Source: Thalassotalea sp.
GTDB taxonomy: Bacteria; Pseudomonadota; Gammaproteobacteria; Enterobacterales; Alteromonadaceae
Direction of reading: 5' to 3'
Assembly: GCA_022448425.1 (NCBI GenBank)
Contig: JAKVCY010000004.1
Location: 1 to 34,735, forward strand
Length of the DNA: 34,735 nt
Both the position numbers and the translations under genes were made by a program. Position 1 is the stretch's first letter. Each line of letters begins with the position of its first letter. The notes under the pieces were generated by a model. That model worked only from the letters and a program-made list of their open reading frames with translations. It did no database searches and had not been told where the DNA came from. Shown here one piece after another: positions 8,393 to 15,893 of this stretch.

Positions 8393-8570
8393 AATAAATT
8401 TAGTCTAAATTTTTTTCGGCATACTAGCAGTAATTAAAGAGAGGATACAGCGGCTTTTTATTCACTGTGACAGCGGACTTCAATTATTTTTTACATTAGG
8501 TATTGGCCTCAACTTAAAAGTGCTAGCATAACAGCAACATAATAAACCTAATTGTTGAAACTTAGCTGCT

Positions 8571-9197
8571 ATGTCATCAATCAAACAGCGAGCCGTTAGT
8601 AGCGAGCAAAAACAACAGCGTATTTCGCAAATACTGAATGCAGCTGCCAACCGGTTTTCACATCAAGACTATATTGATATTCGCTTAGTGGATATCGCTT
8701 CCGATGTAGGTATTACAAAAGCTGCTTTGTATCGCTATTTTCGTACAAAGGAAACCTTATTTCTTGCACTGTATGAGCAACAACTGAGTTTACTTGGTGA
8801 ACGAGCAAAAGATGCATTGGCATCTGAAGCTTTGGTACCTGCATTAACAAAAGCCATTTTATCTGTACCTCTCTATAGTAAGCTTACAGCAATTTTACAC
8901 ACGATCTTGGAACGTAACTTAACCGTTGAAGAAGCCGTAAATTTTAAGCAATTGATGATTATGCGTATGTCTGGTTTAGTGGATAGCTTAGCTCCTCACC
9001 AAGATTTACCTAGGGATGCCCTGATACAAAGGTTATTGATGTTACATCAATGTATTATCGGTGCATGGGCGAATTGCCATCCGAGTGTTGTTGTTCAAGA
9101 AGCGTTTGTTAAACACCAAGAGCTCACTGTTTTTGATTTGAGTTATCAAGCGATGCTAAACCTTCATATTAGTAGTCTGTTTAATATTGAAACCTAA
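8571..9197 (+). CDS. TetR/AcrR-family transcriptional regulator
   Basis: The 208-residue protein has the TetR N-terminal DNA-binding domain: RISQILNAAANRFSHQDY, then LVDIASDVGITKAALYRYFR (about 39-58) as the helix-turn-helix, and KETLFLALYE leading into the ligand domain. The C-terminal half is helical and diverse, as usual, so no ligand can be named. It is transcribed alone. The hypothetical anchor gene diverges upstream and the PEP-CTERM gene lies about 200 bases downstream on the same strand, so either could be a target. No unambiguous TetR operator is visible in the 178-base divergent gap. Confidence 0.88.
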   Translation: MSSIKQRAVSSEQKQQRISQILNAAANRFSHQDYIDIRLVDIASDVGITKAALYRYFRTKETLFLALYEQQLSLLGERAKDALASEALVPALTKAILSVPLYSKLTAILHTILERNLTVEEAVNFKQLMIMRMSGLVDSLAPHQDLPRDALIQRLLMLHQCIIGAWANCHPSVVVQEAFVKHQELTVFDLSYQAMLNLHISSLFNIET

Positions 9198-9393
9198 AGA
9201 ATACTGTATCTTGTATACAGCAATCTGTGTCGGTTTTTTTTACGTTTAAGTGTTTGTTTTATGAAATATGTTTTTGTGAACTGAGTTCAGAGTACGCCAG
9301 CTCTCGGGTGTGTTTACTTGGTATATTAATTGCTGAATCCCTGTGATGGCATGAGGTATAGCCAGACTCTTATAAATAAAGGAATATTCAATA

Positions 9394-10830
9394 ATGACAA
9401 ATATATCAGTGAAGGTCTCTTTGCTAGCGACTGCTATAGCACTGAGCGCTCCCCAAGCTTCCGCAATTGTAATAACTGAAACTCAAGACGCTCTTGAATT
9501 AGCCAATGCCTTGTTGGTGCCAGATTCAAACATCACAATCAATTCAGCTACGTTAACTGGTGGTGTGCTTAATGATGGAGGACCTGGAGACGGTGATGGT
9601 CCTATCGATGACGGCCCTATTGATGACGGCTGTGGAGGGTGTGAATCGGCCTCAGTATTTTCGTTGGTAACCGCAGATTCAGGTATCCCACCGCTTAATC
9701 AAGCAGGTACTTTTACCAATTTATCGGGTGTATATAATTTACCTGCGGCAGGCGGCATTGTGCTTAGCACAGGTAATGTTTTAGATGCTCAAGACGCAGA
9801 TAACATTGAGAATTTTATCTCAGGCGGCAGCGGTAACTCTGCTTCTGATGCGCAAAATGAATTACTTGAACCCCTGACTGGAATCAATCAACATTTTGAT
9901 CCCGTTCAATTGGACATTAGTTTTACGATTGAGGGCGATGAGGCTAGTACAATAACCTTTTTCGGTGCCTTTGGTTCAGAGGAATTTCCAGATTTTGTTG
10001 GCAGTGGATTTGTTGATGGTTTCGGCTTATACGTGAACGGTGAAAACATTGCAGGTGCTCTACCTAGCGATTCCGAAGCGGGCGACCCATTAGCTCCTAT
10101 TAATATTAACCACCCTGATTTCGTGGAAGTGCCGGGTACTTCACTTAATGGTGTATTAGCCCCAAATGGTAATCCGCTGCTTCGTTTTGATGTGCCAGTT
10201 CAACCTGGCGAAAATACGTTTACATTACTTTTAGCAGATGCTGGTGACGTTGGATATGACTCTGTTATGTATTTGGCGAGCTTTGGTGAACTAGGTGAAT
10301 CGGAATTTACGCCAATCCTTCCAGATCCAAGTAACCCCACAAACGATGAGGGTGAATTTGTATTTCAATTACCAGAAGTTGAAGCCGAAGAGACCATTTG
10401 GTTTGACCCAGATGTAGCATCTGGCTATGTGTACACGTCAAACCTGAAAATTGCTTCAGTAACTGCCCCTTCTTTAGCTACCGTACCTGATCCTGACGGC
10501 TATATGCTGGAGTTCATGTTTGGTGGTACGTTACAGCAGTTTGCATTAGCTGCCGGCGAAACATTCGATTTTGGCAGTAACGGCTTTACTGACATTTTTG
10601 AATTCTCTATTGTTGGTATTAACTTGGACTTAGCTTTGGACCCAACAAATCCACAGGCGTTCGTGACAGGGGTATCATTTGCAGAATCAGGTGGTCTAAC
10701 CTTTACCCAGGCTCCAATTATCACCTTTGTTCCGGATCCTACAACGGACATTCCTGAACCAGCATCTATATTTATGCTGAGCTTAGGCATTGGTGGTCTT
10801 CTTGTTGGTAGAAGAAAAGTTAAAAAATAG
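9394..10830 (+). CDS. PEP-CTERM surface protein with a choice-of-anchor-L-type domain
   Basis: The 478-residue exported protein has a signal peptide (about 1-24, cleavage after APQASA). An acidic linker with repeats (GDGDGPIDDGPIDDG) and a CGGC pair follow at about 65-83. The next domain includes GGIVLSTGNVLDAQDADN and FFGAFGSEEFPDFVGSGF, the pattern of the choice-of-anchor-L domain. The C-terminus is a textbook PEP-CTERM signal: PEPAS, a hydrophobic helix, then GRRKVKK. Such proteins are cut and anchored by exosortase during export and usually contribute to extracellular matrix. No exosortase gene is in the window. The ribosome site AAGGAA lies six bases before the ATG, and a strong terminator follows. 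Confidence 0.88.
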   Translation: MTNISVKVSLLATAIALSAPQASAIVITETQDALELANALLVPDSNITINSATLTGGVLNDGGPGDGDGPIDDGPIDDGCGGCESASVFSLVTADSGIPPLNQAGTFTNLSGVYNLPAAGGIVLSTGNVLDAQDADNIENFISGGSGNSASDAQNELLEPLTGINQHFDPVQLDISFTIEGDEASTITFFGAFGSEEFPDFVGSGFVDGFGLYVNGENIAGALPSDSEAGDPLAPININHPDFVEVPGTSLNGVLAPNGNPLLRFDVPVQPGENTFTLLLADAGDVGYDSVMYLASFGELGESEFTPILPDPSNPTNDEGEFVFQLPEVEAEETIWFDPDVASGYVYTSNLKIASVTAPSLATVPDPDGYMLEFMFGGTLQQFALAAGETFDFGSNGFTDIFEFSIVGINLDLALDPTNPQAFVTGVSFAESGGLTFTQAPIITFVPDPTTDIPEPASIFMLSLGIGGLLVGRRKVKK

Positions 10831-10846
10831 GTTTTATTTTGGTTAC

Positions 10847-10876
10847 AAGCCTAAGTGGTGACACTTAGGCTTTTTT
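10847..10876 (+). terminator. Rho-independent terminator after the PEP-CTERM gene
   Basis: A perfect 11-bp stem, AAGCCTAAGTG / CACTTAGGCTT, with a GTGA loop is followed by a T-run (10871-10876). Confidence 0.9.
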
Positions 10877-10890
10877 ATATTTGAGGTTTT

Positions 10891-11490
10891 ATGAAAGTTT
10901 TTATTAAGTTTGCCTGTATCTGTTTAATTTATCTAAGTGCCAATGTATTTGCCGCTGATAATGATGGAAAGTTTGCGGCTAAAGGTGCAGGAAGAAAAGG
11001 GTGTGAAGATTTCATACAAAGCGTAAAACAAAAAGACTCTGATTTTTTACTTTATGCTGGCTGGATTGAAGGGTATTTATCTGCCTATAACCAATTTCAG
11101 AAAAATAATTATGATATTGCTCCTTGGCAAACAACAGAGTTATTCATGATATTGCTGCAAAGGCATTGTAAGAATAATACTAATGTTAAATTCTTTGATG
11201 CGACAAACGCATTAATCAAAGCATTTTTCCCTATTCGCTTAAACGCTGAAGATACCATAGTAAAAGTACAAGTAGGTGATGCAAGCGCATACTATTATCA
11301 AGAAATCTTGTTAAGAGCTAAAACAAGGTTGAAGAAAATGGGTTTCTATCAAGGTGATGTTGCTGGTGATAATTTTTCCGACCTAGATGTTAAGGCGTTT
11401 TCTGATTATCAGCAAAAGCTCAATCTAAAAGTGACGGGCTTTCCAGACCAAAATACATTAACCACTCTTTTCCTAAAGGCTAAAGGCTAA
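10891..11490 (+). CDS. Secreted protein with Rap1a-like N-terminal and peptidoglycan-binding-like C-terminal domain
   Basis: The 199-residue protein has a signal peptide (about 1-21, cleavage after ANVFA). The middle (about 37-112) has two conserved-looking Cys and the pattern C..F...WIEGYLSAYNQF...LLQRHC, reminiscent of the Rap1a/immunity-like periplasmic fold. The last 60 residues (LKKMGFYQGDVAGDNFSDLD...FSDYQQKLNLKVTGFPDQNT) follow the PG_binding_1 repeat pattern. It probably acts at the cell wall; no enzymatic motif is seen. It starts 15 bases after the terminator of the PEP-CTERM gene, so it needs its own promoter or read-through. Its last codons and stop lie inside a 7-base tandem repeat. 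Confidence 0.65.
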   Translation: MKVFIKFACICLIYLSANVFAADNDGKFAAKGAGRKGCEDFIQSVKQKDSDFLLYAGWIEGYLSAYNQFQKNNYDIAPWQTTELFMILLQRHCKNNTNVKFFDATNALIKAFFPIRLNAEDTIVKVQVGDASAYYYQEILLRAKTRLKKMGFYQGDVAGDNFSDLDVKAFSDYQQKLNLKVTGFPDQNTLTTLFLKAKG

Positions 11491-11512
11491 AGGCTAAAGG
11501 CTAAAGGCTAAA
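11473..11512 (+). repeat. Heptanucleotide tandem repeat (CTAAAGG)x5 across a stop codon
   Basis: Five perfect copies of CTAAAGG plus a partial CTAAA run from the last codons of the preceding gene into its 3' flank. The TAA stop (11488-11490) falls in the third copy. Confidence 0.95.
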
Positions 11513-11516
11513 TCAT

Positions 11517-11561
11517 AGTTGCTTGTGAACTATTTATTGAAGGTATAAATCACAAGCAACT
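11517..11561. terminator. Long inverted repeat between converging genes, possible bidirectional terminator
   Basis: Perfect 12-bp arms AGTTGCTTGTGA (11517-11528) and TCACAAGCAACT (11550-11561) enclose a 21-base loop. No strong T-run follows on either side, so termination is plausible but unproven. It sits between two converging genes. Confidence 0.5.
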
Positions 11562-11570
11562 TATTTAGGA

Positions 11571-12812
11571 CTAGCTGTTTAAATCTGAGTTGTATTGCTT
11601 GCGGTAACGCTTAGTTAGCTTCGCTTTGTTAATTTGGTCTTTAATTAAGCTACAAATAGCCGATGGCGATTTAACTGGCTTTTTACCATCTCCGACACGT
11701 TTTAATTGGCGTTTCACCATAGACATAGTGGCCAATCCGCTGAGTGTTTTGTCTTTCCAGTTCACTACGGGTAAGTCGCCAACGAGGTCGGGGTTTTGTT
11801 GCCATTGATTAGGCAAATCAGGTGTCATGGCTAGCGCTGTCGCCATACCCACCAAATCAACATTGTTTGATAGAACTTCCTCAACAACAGGTAAACGCTT
11901 CACTCCGCCTGTAACCATAATGAGCATAGTCGCGGCTTCAGCAATTTCTTTGGCAAACGATAGGAAATAAGCTTCGCGCGCTAACGTTCTATCATCAGCG
12001 CTCTTTCCTTGCATAGCTGGCGCCTCATAACTGCCACCTGATAATTCAACAAAATCTAGTTCGTAAGGGGCAAGCATGGCAATAACTTGTTTAGCATCAT
12101 CAACGTCGAAACCACCACGCTGGAAATCTGCTGAATTTAGTTTCACTGATAGGATAAAGTGCCTGTCGACGTTGGCTTTTATTGCTTCAACAACTGACAC
12201 CAACAACCTAGCTCTATTTTCTATACTACCGCCCCATTGGTCATTTCGTTGGTTTGTTAGCGGTGATAAAAATTGAGATAGGAGATAACCGTGGGCTGCG
12301 TGAATTTCAACACCATCAAAACCAGCTTCCTGAGCTTTCTGCGCGGTTACCGCAAAACGAGTGATGACATCTTCAATGTCGGCTTCTGACATTGGCGTGG
12401 GAGTAGGAAACATATGTGAATGTTTTCCCATATTGAGCGCTACATTTGAGGGAGAAAGTACTTTGCCCCCCATGTTTTTAAATACTTGACGACCTGGGTG
12501 GTTAATTTGCATGACAACTTTAGTGTCGTTCAGCTTTGCAGATTGCGCCCAGCTTTTAAACGCCGTCAGATCAGTATCTGCCTCTAATGCGACGCCGCCT
12601 GGGCCTGTCATTGCTAGGTGGTCAATCATGACATTGCCAGTGATAATCATACCAACACCGCCATGTGCCCATGTCTGATAAAGACGCATTAACTCTGTAC
12701 TTGGCAGTTGATTCGCGGTTGCCATGTTTTCTTCCATAGCCGCTTTAACGAGTCTGTTTTTTACTGAAATATCGCTGCGAAGTGTCAGTGGAGTGAATGC
12801 CTGTGTACTCAT
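11571..12812 (-). CDS. NADH:flavin oxidoreductase, Old Yellow Enzyme-like
   Basis: The 413-residue protein is a TIM-barrel flavoprotein. It has an N-terminal LKNRLV-type segment (VKNRLVKAAMEENMA), QINHPGRQ (FMN contacts), GFDGVEIHAAHGYLLSQFLS with the H-A-A-H substrate-binding motif (about 164-184), NQRNDQWGGSIENRARLL, and a late MVTGGVKRLPVVEEVL phosphate-binding loop. These enzymes reduce C=C bonds of activated alkenes with NAD(P)H. It lacks the C-terminal Fe-S and FAD domains of 2,4-dienoyl-CoA reductase, so a single-domain ene-reductase is likely. It lies 69 bases after ogt on the same strand and may be co-transcribed with the repair genes; the substrate is unknown. Confidence 0.88.
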   Translation of the reverse strand: MSTQAFTPLTLRSDISVKNRLVKAAMEENMATANQLPSTELMRLYQTWAHGGVGMIITGNVMIDHLAMTGPGGVALEADTDLTAFKSWAQSAKLNDTKVVMQINHPGRQVFKNMGGKVLSPSNVALNMGKHSHMFPTPTPMSEADIEDVITRFAVTAQKAQEAGFDGVEIHAAHGYLLSQFLSPLTNQRNDQWGGSIENRARLLVSVVEAIKANVDRHFILSVKLNSADFQRGGFDVDDAKQVIAMLAPYELDFVELSGGSYEAPAMQGKSADDRTLAREAYFLSFAKEIAEAATMLIMVTGGVKRLPVVEEVLSNNVDLVGMATALAMTPDLPNQWQQNPDLVGDLPVVNWKDKTLSGLATMSMVKRQLKRVGDGKKPVKSPSAICSLIKDQINKAKLTKRYRKQYNSDLNS

Positions 12813-12881
12813 GGTTTAGCCGTTTTTTATGATGTTATTACCGCTATCTTACCGCTTTTAGGGCTTTTCTCCAGTGTTGAT

Positions 12882-13421
12882 TTACGGGCGAAAGTCGGCT
12901 TGTTCATGCATCAATAATTTTGCTTTTAGCGCTAAGCCACCTGCATAACCCGTGAGTTTTTTATTTGCGCCGATAACACGGTGGCAAGGAACAATTAGCG
13001 CTATGGGGTTCGCGCCATTTGCAGTGCCAACTGCTCTAACCGCCTTTTCGTTATTAATTTTCTTTGCTAGCCATCCATAACTTACCGTTTCGCCAAATGG
13101 AATTAGGATTAGCGCTTGCCAAACTTTCTTTTGAAAGTCTGTTCCTTGAGGGGCGAGCGTAAGCGAAAAGTCTGTACGCTCTCCTGAAAAGTATTCTTCA
13201 AGTTGTTGAACAGCCGCGCTTAAAAAAGCGGACTGTTTTTCGCTCTCAGGTTTATTCAAGGCAGTTAAACTCCTCACATTAATGAAGGCATCGCTTGGAA
13301 TATCAAGAGGAGCTGTGCCTTGCTGGAAAGCTAGAGCTGTAATGCCTTCTTTTGAAGCGCTAACAGCGACTTCTCCCATAGGAGAAAGAAATTGTGTGTA
13401 GTAAATGTCGTTGTTTGTCAT
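12882..13421 (-). CDS. ogt: Methylated-DNA-[protein]-cysteine S-methyltransferase (Ogt type)
   Basis: The protein repairs O6-alkylguanine by moving the alkyl group to its own Cys. The active-site motif is IVPCHRVIG near the C-terminus, preceded by FQKKVWQALILIPFGETVSYG (helix and recognition region) and AVRAVGTANGANP with the arginine finger. The length (179 residues from ATG 13421) is normal for stand-alone Ogt. A TTG nine bases further upstream is a poorer start. The gene follows the Ada/AlkA fusion by 39 bases on the same strand. It provides the methyltransferase activity that E. coli Ada carries in its C-terminal domain, so the two together equal a split adaptive-response system. Confidence 0.95.
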   Translation of the reverse strand: MTNNDIYYTQFLSPMGEVAVSASKEGITALAFQQGTAPLDIPSDAFINVRSLTALNKPESEKQSAFLSAAVQQLEEYFSGERTDFSLTLAPQGTDFQKKVWQALILIPFGETVSYGWLAKKINNEKAVRAVGTANGANPIALIVPCHRVIGANKKLTGYAGGLALKAKLLMHEQADFRP

Positions 13422-13460
13422 AGCTAGCAAAATTCCGTGTTGTTTCTGATGCTTGTGGTT

Positions 13461-14933
13461 TTAACTTAGCGATAGCCATAAATAGATGGCAGCGTATGCC
13501 CGCCAAGGTCGCCATTGCTCGGCCCGCGCAGAAATTTCTTTTCCGCTAGCTTTGGAATTCGAGGCTGGGTTTTGGTTTGGCTTTAAGTTTGGGCTTGTAC
13601 TCTGGCTTTTAGTTAGGCTCGGGCTGAGGGCTTTAATTACACCTAAGTCACTTGCAGGAAATGCGTCAGGTTGGCTCAAGCCGCGCATTGCGAGATAGTT
13701 TACCGTCCAAGGTCCAATACCTTTAATAGCGGTAAGCAATTCGGTTAGCTCATCTAGGTTGAAGCTCTCTAGCGCTTTGGGTTGCTCCAAATAGAATACG
13801 ATCCAACGCTTTAACGTATCCATACGACTATTGGTTAGCCCAAGCCCCTGAAAATCAGCATTGGCCAATTGTGCGGGTGTTGGAAAACACAAGGTTAAAT
13901 CGTTAATACTATTTTCTAAATTGGAGCCGTATCGCTGCGATATTCTGCCAGCGAGGGTTGTCGCTGCTTTTACGGATACTTGTTGGCCTAAAATAGCCCG
14001 AATTGAAAACTCGAAGATATCCCAACAACCAGGTAATCTGATGCCTTGATGGTTTGCAATAACTGGCGCTAGTAGATCGTCTTTGGATAAATGTCGATGA
14101 ATTACCGACATATCCGCGTCTAAATCAAATATGCGCCTTACCCGAGTGATAACTTCGTCTAAGCACCTCAGGTTATCAATACTTACATTAAGTTTTAACG
14201 CATCTTTACCTTCAATAGGCGTAACCACAAACCAACCGTTTGCCTTACCTAGGGTAAACGTCCGCCGATAACTGTTTTCACCAACAACCTCTATGTTAGG
14301 CAACTGTCTCAATCTAAAAAACTCTAGCATCGCTTGCCAATCAAATGGCGGACGATAGTGCAGTAAAATACTGATTTCGCTACTTTGAAGGTTTCGGCTA
14401 AGTCTCTCTCTTATAACTGACGGGGTTTCTTGGTAACTTGCTTTAATCGCTTCGTTAAAGCGTCTTGTACTATTGAAGCCTGAATTAAATGCAACGTCAG
14501 TAATGGGAATGTTGGTGCCTGTTAGCAGTTGCCTTGCCTTTAGTAACCTGTGCTGCTGTAAATATTGACTTGGCGTTAATCCCAACTCTTGGCTAAAAAT
14601 TCGTTGTATCTGCCTAGTGGATAGCTGATGTTTCTCTGCTAGTTCACTGACAGACAAGTTGCCTTCGACCAAACTAGTGATCAGTGCTTGAATAGTGGTT
14701 GGTAGTGTCGGATTTGGCGCAAGTTCAGGTAAACATCTTTTACACGGTTGATAACCCGCTTCTTGAGCCTGCTCCGCACTGAGATAATAACGAACGTTCT
14801 CTTCTTTTGGTGCTCGAGCTGGGCAAATTGGACGACAAAAAATCCCAGTAGTTAGGACTGCTGTATAAAACTTACCGTCGAAACGGGCATCTTTACTCAT
14901 TCGAGCTTTATGGCATGTATTAGTGTCTAACAT
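13461..14933 (-). CDS. Ada metal-binding domain / AraC activator / AlkA 3-methyladenine glycosylase fusion
   Basis: From ATG 14933 (GGAG five bases upstream) the protein has 490 residues. An Ada N-terminal zinc domain comes first: TGIFCRPICPAR and YQPCKRCLP give the four Cys that take methyl groups from phosphotriesters. An AraC helix-turn-helix follows (LSVSELAEKHQLSTRQIQRI...VAFNSGFNSTRRFNEAIKA). Last is an AlkA glycosylase (GCWDIFEFSIRAILGQQVS; helix-hairpin-helix AIKGIGPWTVNYLAMRG; catalytic Asp in PASDLGVIKAL). It should sense methylation damage, activate repair genes and excise 3-methyladenine. Between VIKALSP and EQWRPWRAYAAIYLW there is a low-complexity Ser/Asn/Pro/Lys insert of about 30 residues. 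A TTG at 15002 would add 23 residues but has less support. Confidence 0.93.
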   Translation of the reverse strand: MLDTNTCHKARMSKDARFDGKFYTAVLTTGIFCRPICPARAPKEENVRYYLSAEQAQEAGYQPCKRCLPELAPNPTLPTTIQALITSLVEGNLSVSELAEKHQLSTRQIQRIFSQELGLTPSQYLQQHRLLKARQLLTGTNIPITDVAFNSGFNSTRRFNEAIKASYQETPSVIRERLSRNLQSSEISILLHYRPPFDWQAMLEFFRLRQLPNIEVVGENSYRRTFTLGKANGWFVVTPIEGKDALKLNVSIDNLRCLDEVITRVRRIFDLDADMSVIHRHLSKDDLLAPVIANHQGIRLPGCWDIFEFSIRAILGQQVSVKAATTLAGRISQRYGSNLENSINDLTLCFPTPAQLANADFQGLGLTNSRMDTLKRWIVFYLEQPKALESFNLDELTELLTAIKGIGPWTVNYLAMRGLSQPDAFPASDLGVIKALSPSLTKSQSTSPNLKPNQNPASNSKASGKEISARAEQWRPWRAYAAIYLWLSLS

Positions 14934-15216
14934 GAGATCTCCATCGCCATTGATTGGCAGCTTCCTAGAACTGGCCTCTATTTTGTGCGGACAGTTTATC
15001 AAATTCGTGTGATGAGATTAGCGGAAATCAGACATGGATGTTGAGAAAACTTGCGTATTTTTCCGTTAGTTATTCTCAATCACAAGAGCTAATCACAAAT
15101 AACTAAACACCAGATAAACAAAGGGCTTTTAAATATTCACTCAGGTTATTTTAATCTTTCGTCAGTTTATTTTAATTTTCCGCAAGCAATCTGGATGAAG
15201 GACTTTTATAGTAAAA

Positions 15217-15519
15217 ATGCCAATTTTACCAATACCGATGCAATTGACACTTATATTTTTGGATGAGCCAGTACCATCGCGTGAAATCAAAGGCAGTGAG
15301 AAAGGCAAAATTGCTTACTTATGTATTTGCACGGGTTGTCATACATATAGTGGCCGTATGATTGGCCCGCCAGTTCAAATCATTCAAACACTCTATATGG
15401 ATAACCCGAGAGGCTTGGCTGACTGCATCGCTAATCCAGTTAAGAAACGCGATGATTACCCAGAAATGCCGCCACAAAATTACTTGGATGAAGAAACGCG
15501 TCTAGCCGTTGCTGAGTAG
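15217..15519 (+). pseudogene. Degenerate class I c-type cytochrome
   Basis: The 100-residue frame contains a haem attachment motif C-T-G-C-H (about 38-42), a following RMIGPPV loop, and MPP near 84 where the axial Met sits. Real c-type cytochromes are exported, but the N-terminus here (MPILPIPMQLTLIFLDEP) is not a convincing signal peptide. No better start lies upstream in frame. The C-terminal helix LDEETRLAVAE ends at TAG, after which the same frame continues MLSRTN to a second TAG at 15538-15540. Related helices usually read AEY(M/L)L, so the first TAG may be a mutated Tyr codon. I read it as a decayed gene, though a short functional form is not excluded. Confidence 0.6.
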
Positions 15520-15560
15520 ATGCTTTCCCGCACCAATTAGTTTGTTCTTACGCCGGAGCC

Positions 15561-15598
15561 TGCTAAAAAGCCAGTGATAAATCACTGGCGTTTTAGCA
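15561..15598. terminator. Hairpin terminator after the cytochrome remnant
   Basis: A long interrupted stem, TGCTAAAA-CCAGTGAT / ATCACTGG-TTTTAGCA, with an AA loop and one 2x2 internal loop. T-rich sequence follows to the right and A-rich sequence lies inside the left arm. Strong structure, modest T-run. Confidence 0.7.
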
Positions 15599-15893
15599 TT
15601 TATTAGTAGGGTATTGTAATTGTTTGTGTTTCTCCATACTTTTTGTGTGATAATTACGCTCTCTGTTGGTTTTTATAGCGCGATGCCGAGAATGTAAAAA
15701 AGTGATAACAGCCCATCGTTATTCCAGCTTGGTCGTTTAAAAGTGGTTAACTTTCAGGCTTCAAGGTGCGAATTTATTGACAAGCTGTCGATAGGCGTTA
15801 TAAAGGTTGTTACAACTTGCGATTATTCGGTAATTAAACTTAACTTTATCGTTAAACTTCGCACAGGATTTCATGGAGTTCGTGGATTAGTTC
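15599..15893. other. Long leader/intergenic region before the sensor kinase
   Basis: No coding region is evident. Apart from the promoter at 15777-15804 I see only short dyads, for example GTTGT-TA-ACAAC in the leader. Confidence 0.4.
15777..15804 (+). promoter_or_regulatory. Sigma-70 promoter of the sensor kinase gene
   Basis: A perfect TTGACA (15777-15782) and TATAAA (15799-15804) are separated by 16 bases. The predicted start is near 15811, giving a leader of about 83 bases to the ATG at 15894. Confidence 0.75.

Noticed and set aside
9204..9220. CTGTAT/ATACAG dyad containing TTGTATACAG, similar to the GntR site
   Set aside because: It is at the end of a TetR gene with no catabolic gene nearby and only 6-bp arms; too weak to call an operator or a terminator (the T-run is 13 bases away).
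9349..9366. Possible sigma-54 promoter (TGGCATG...AGCC) before the PEP-CTERM gene
   Set aside because: PEP-CTERM genes can be sigma-54 controlled, but the GG-to-GC spacing is one base too long and the -12 element is poor.
15188..15260. Short frame starting at 15194 (MKDFYSKNANF...) before the cytochrome remnant
   Set aside because: It ends after about 23 codons and does not resemble a signal peptide in frame with the haem domain.
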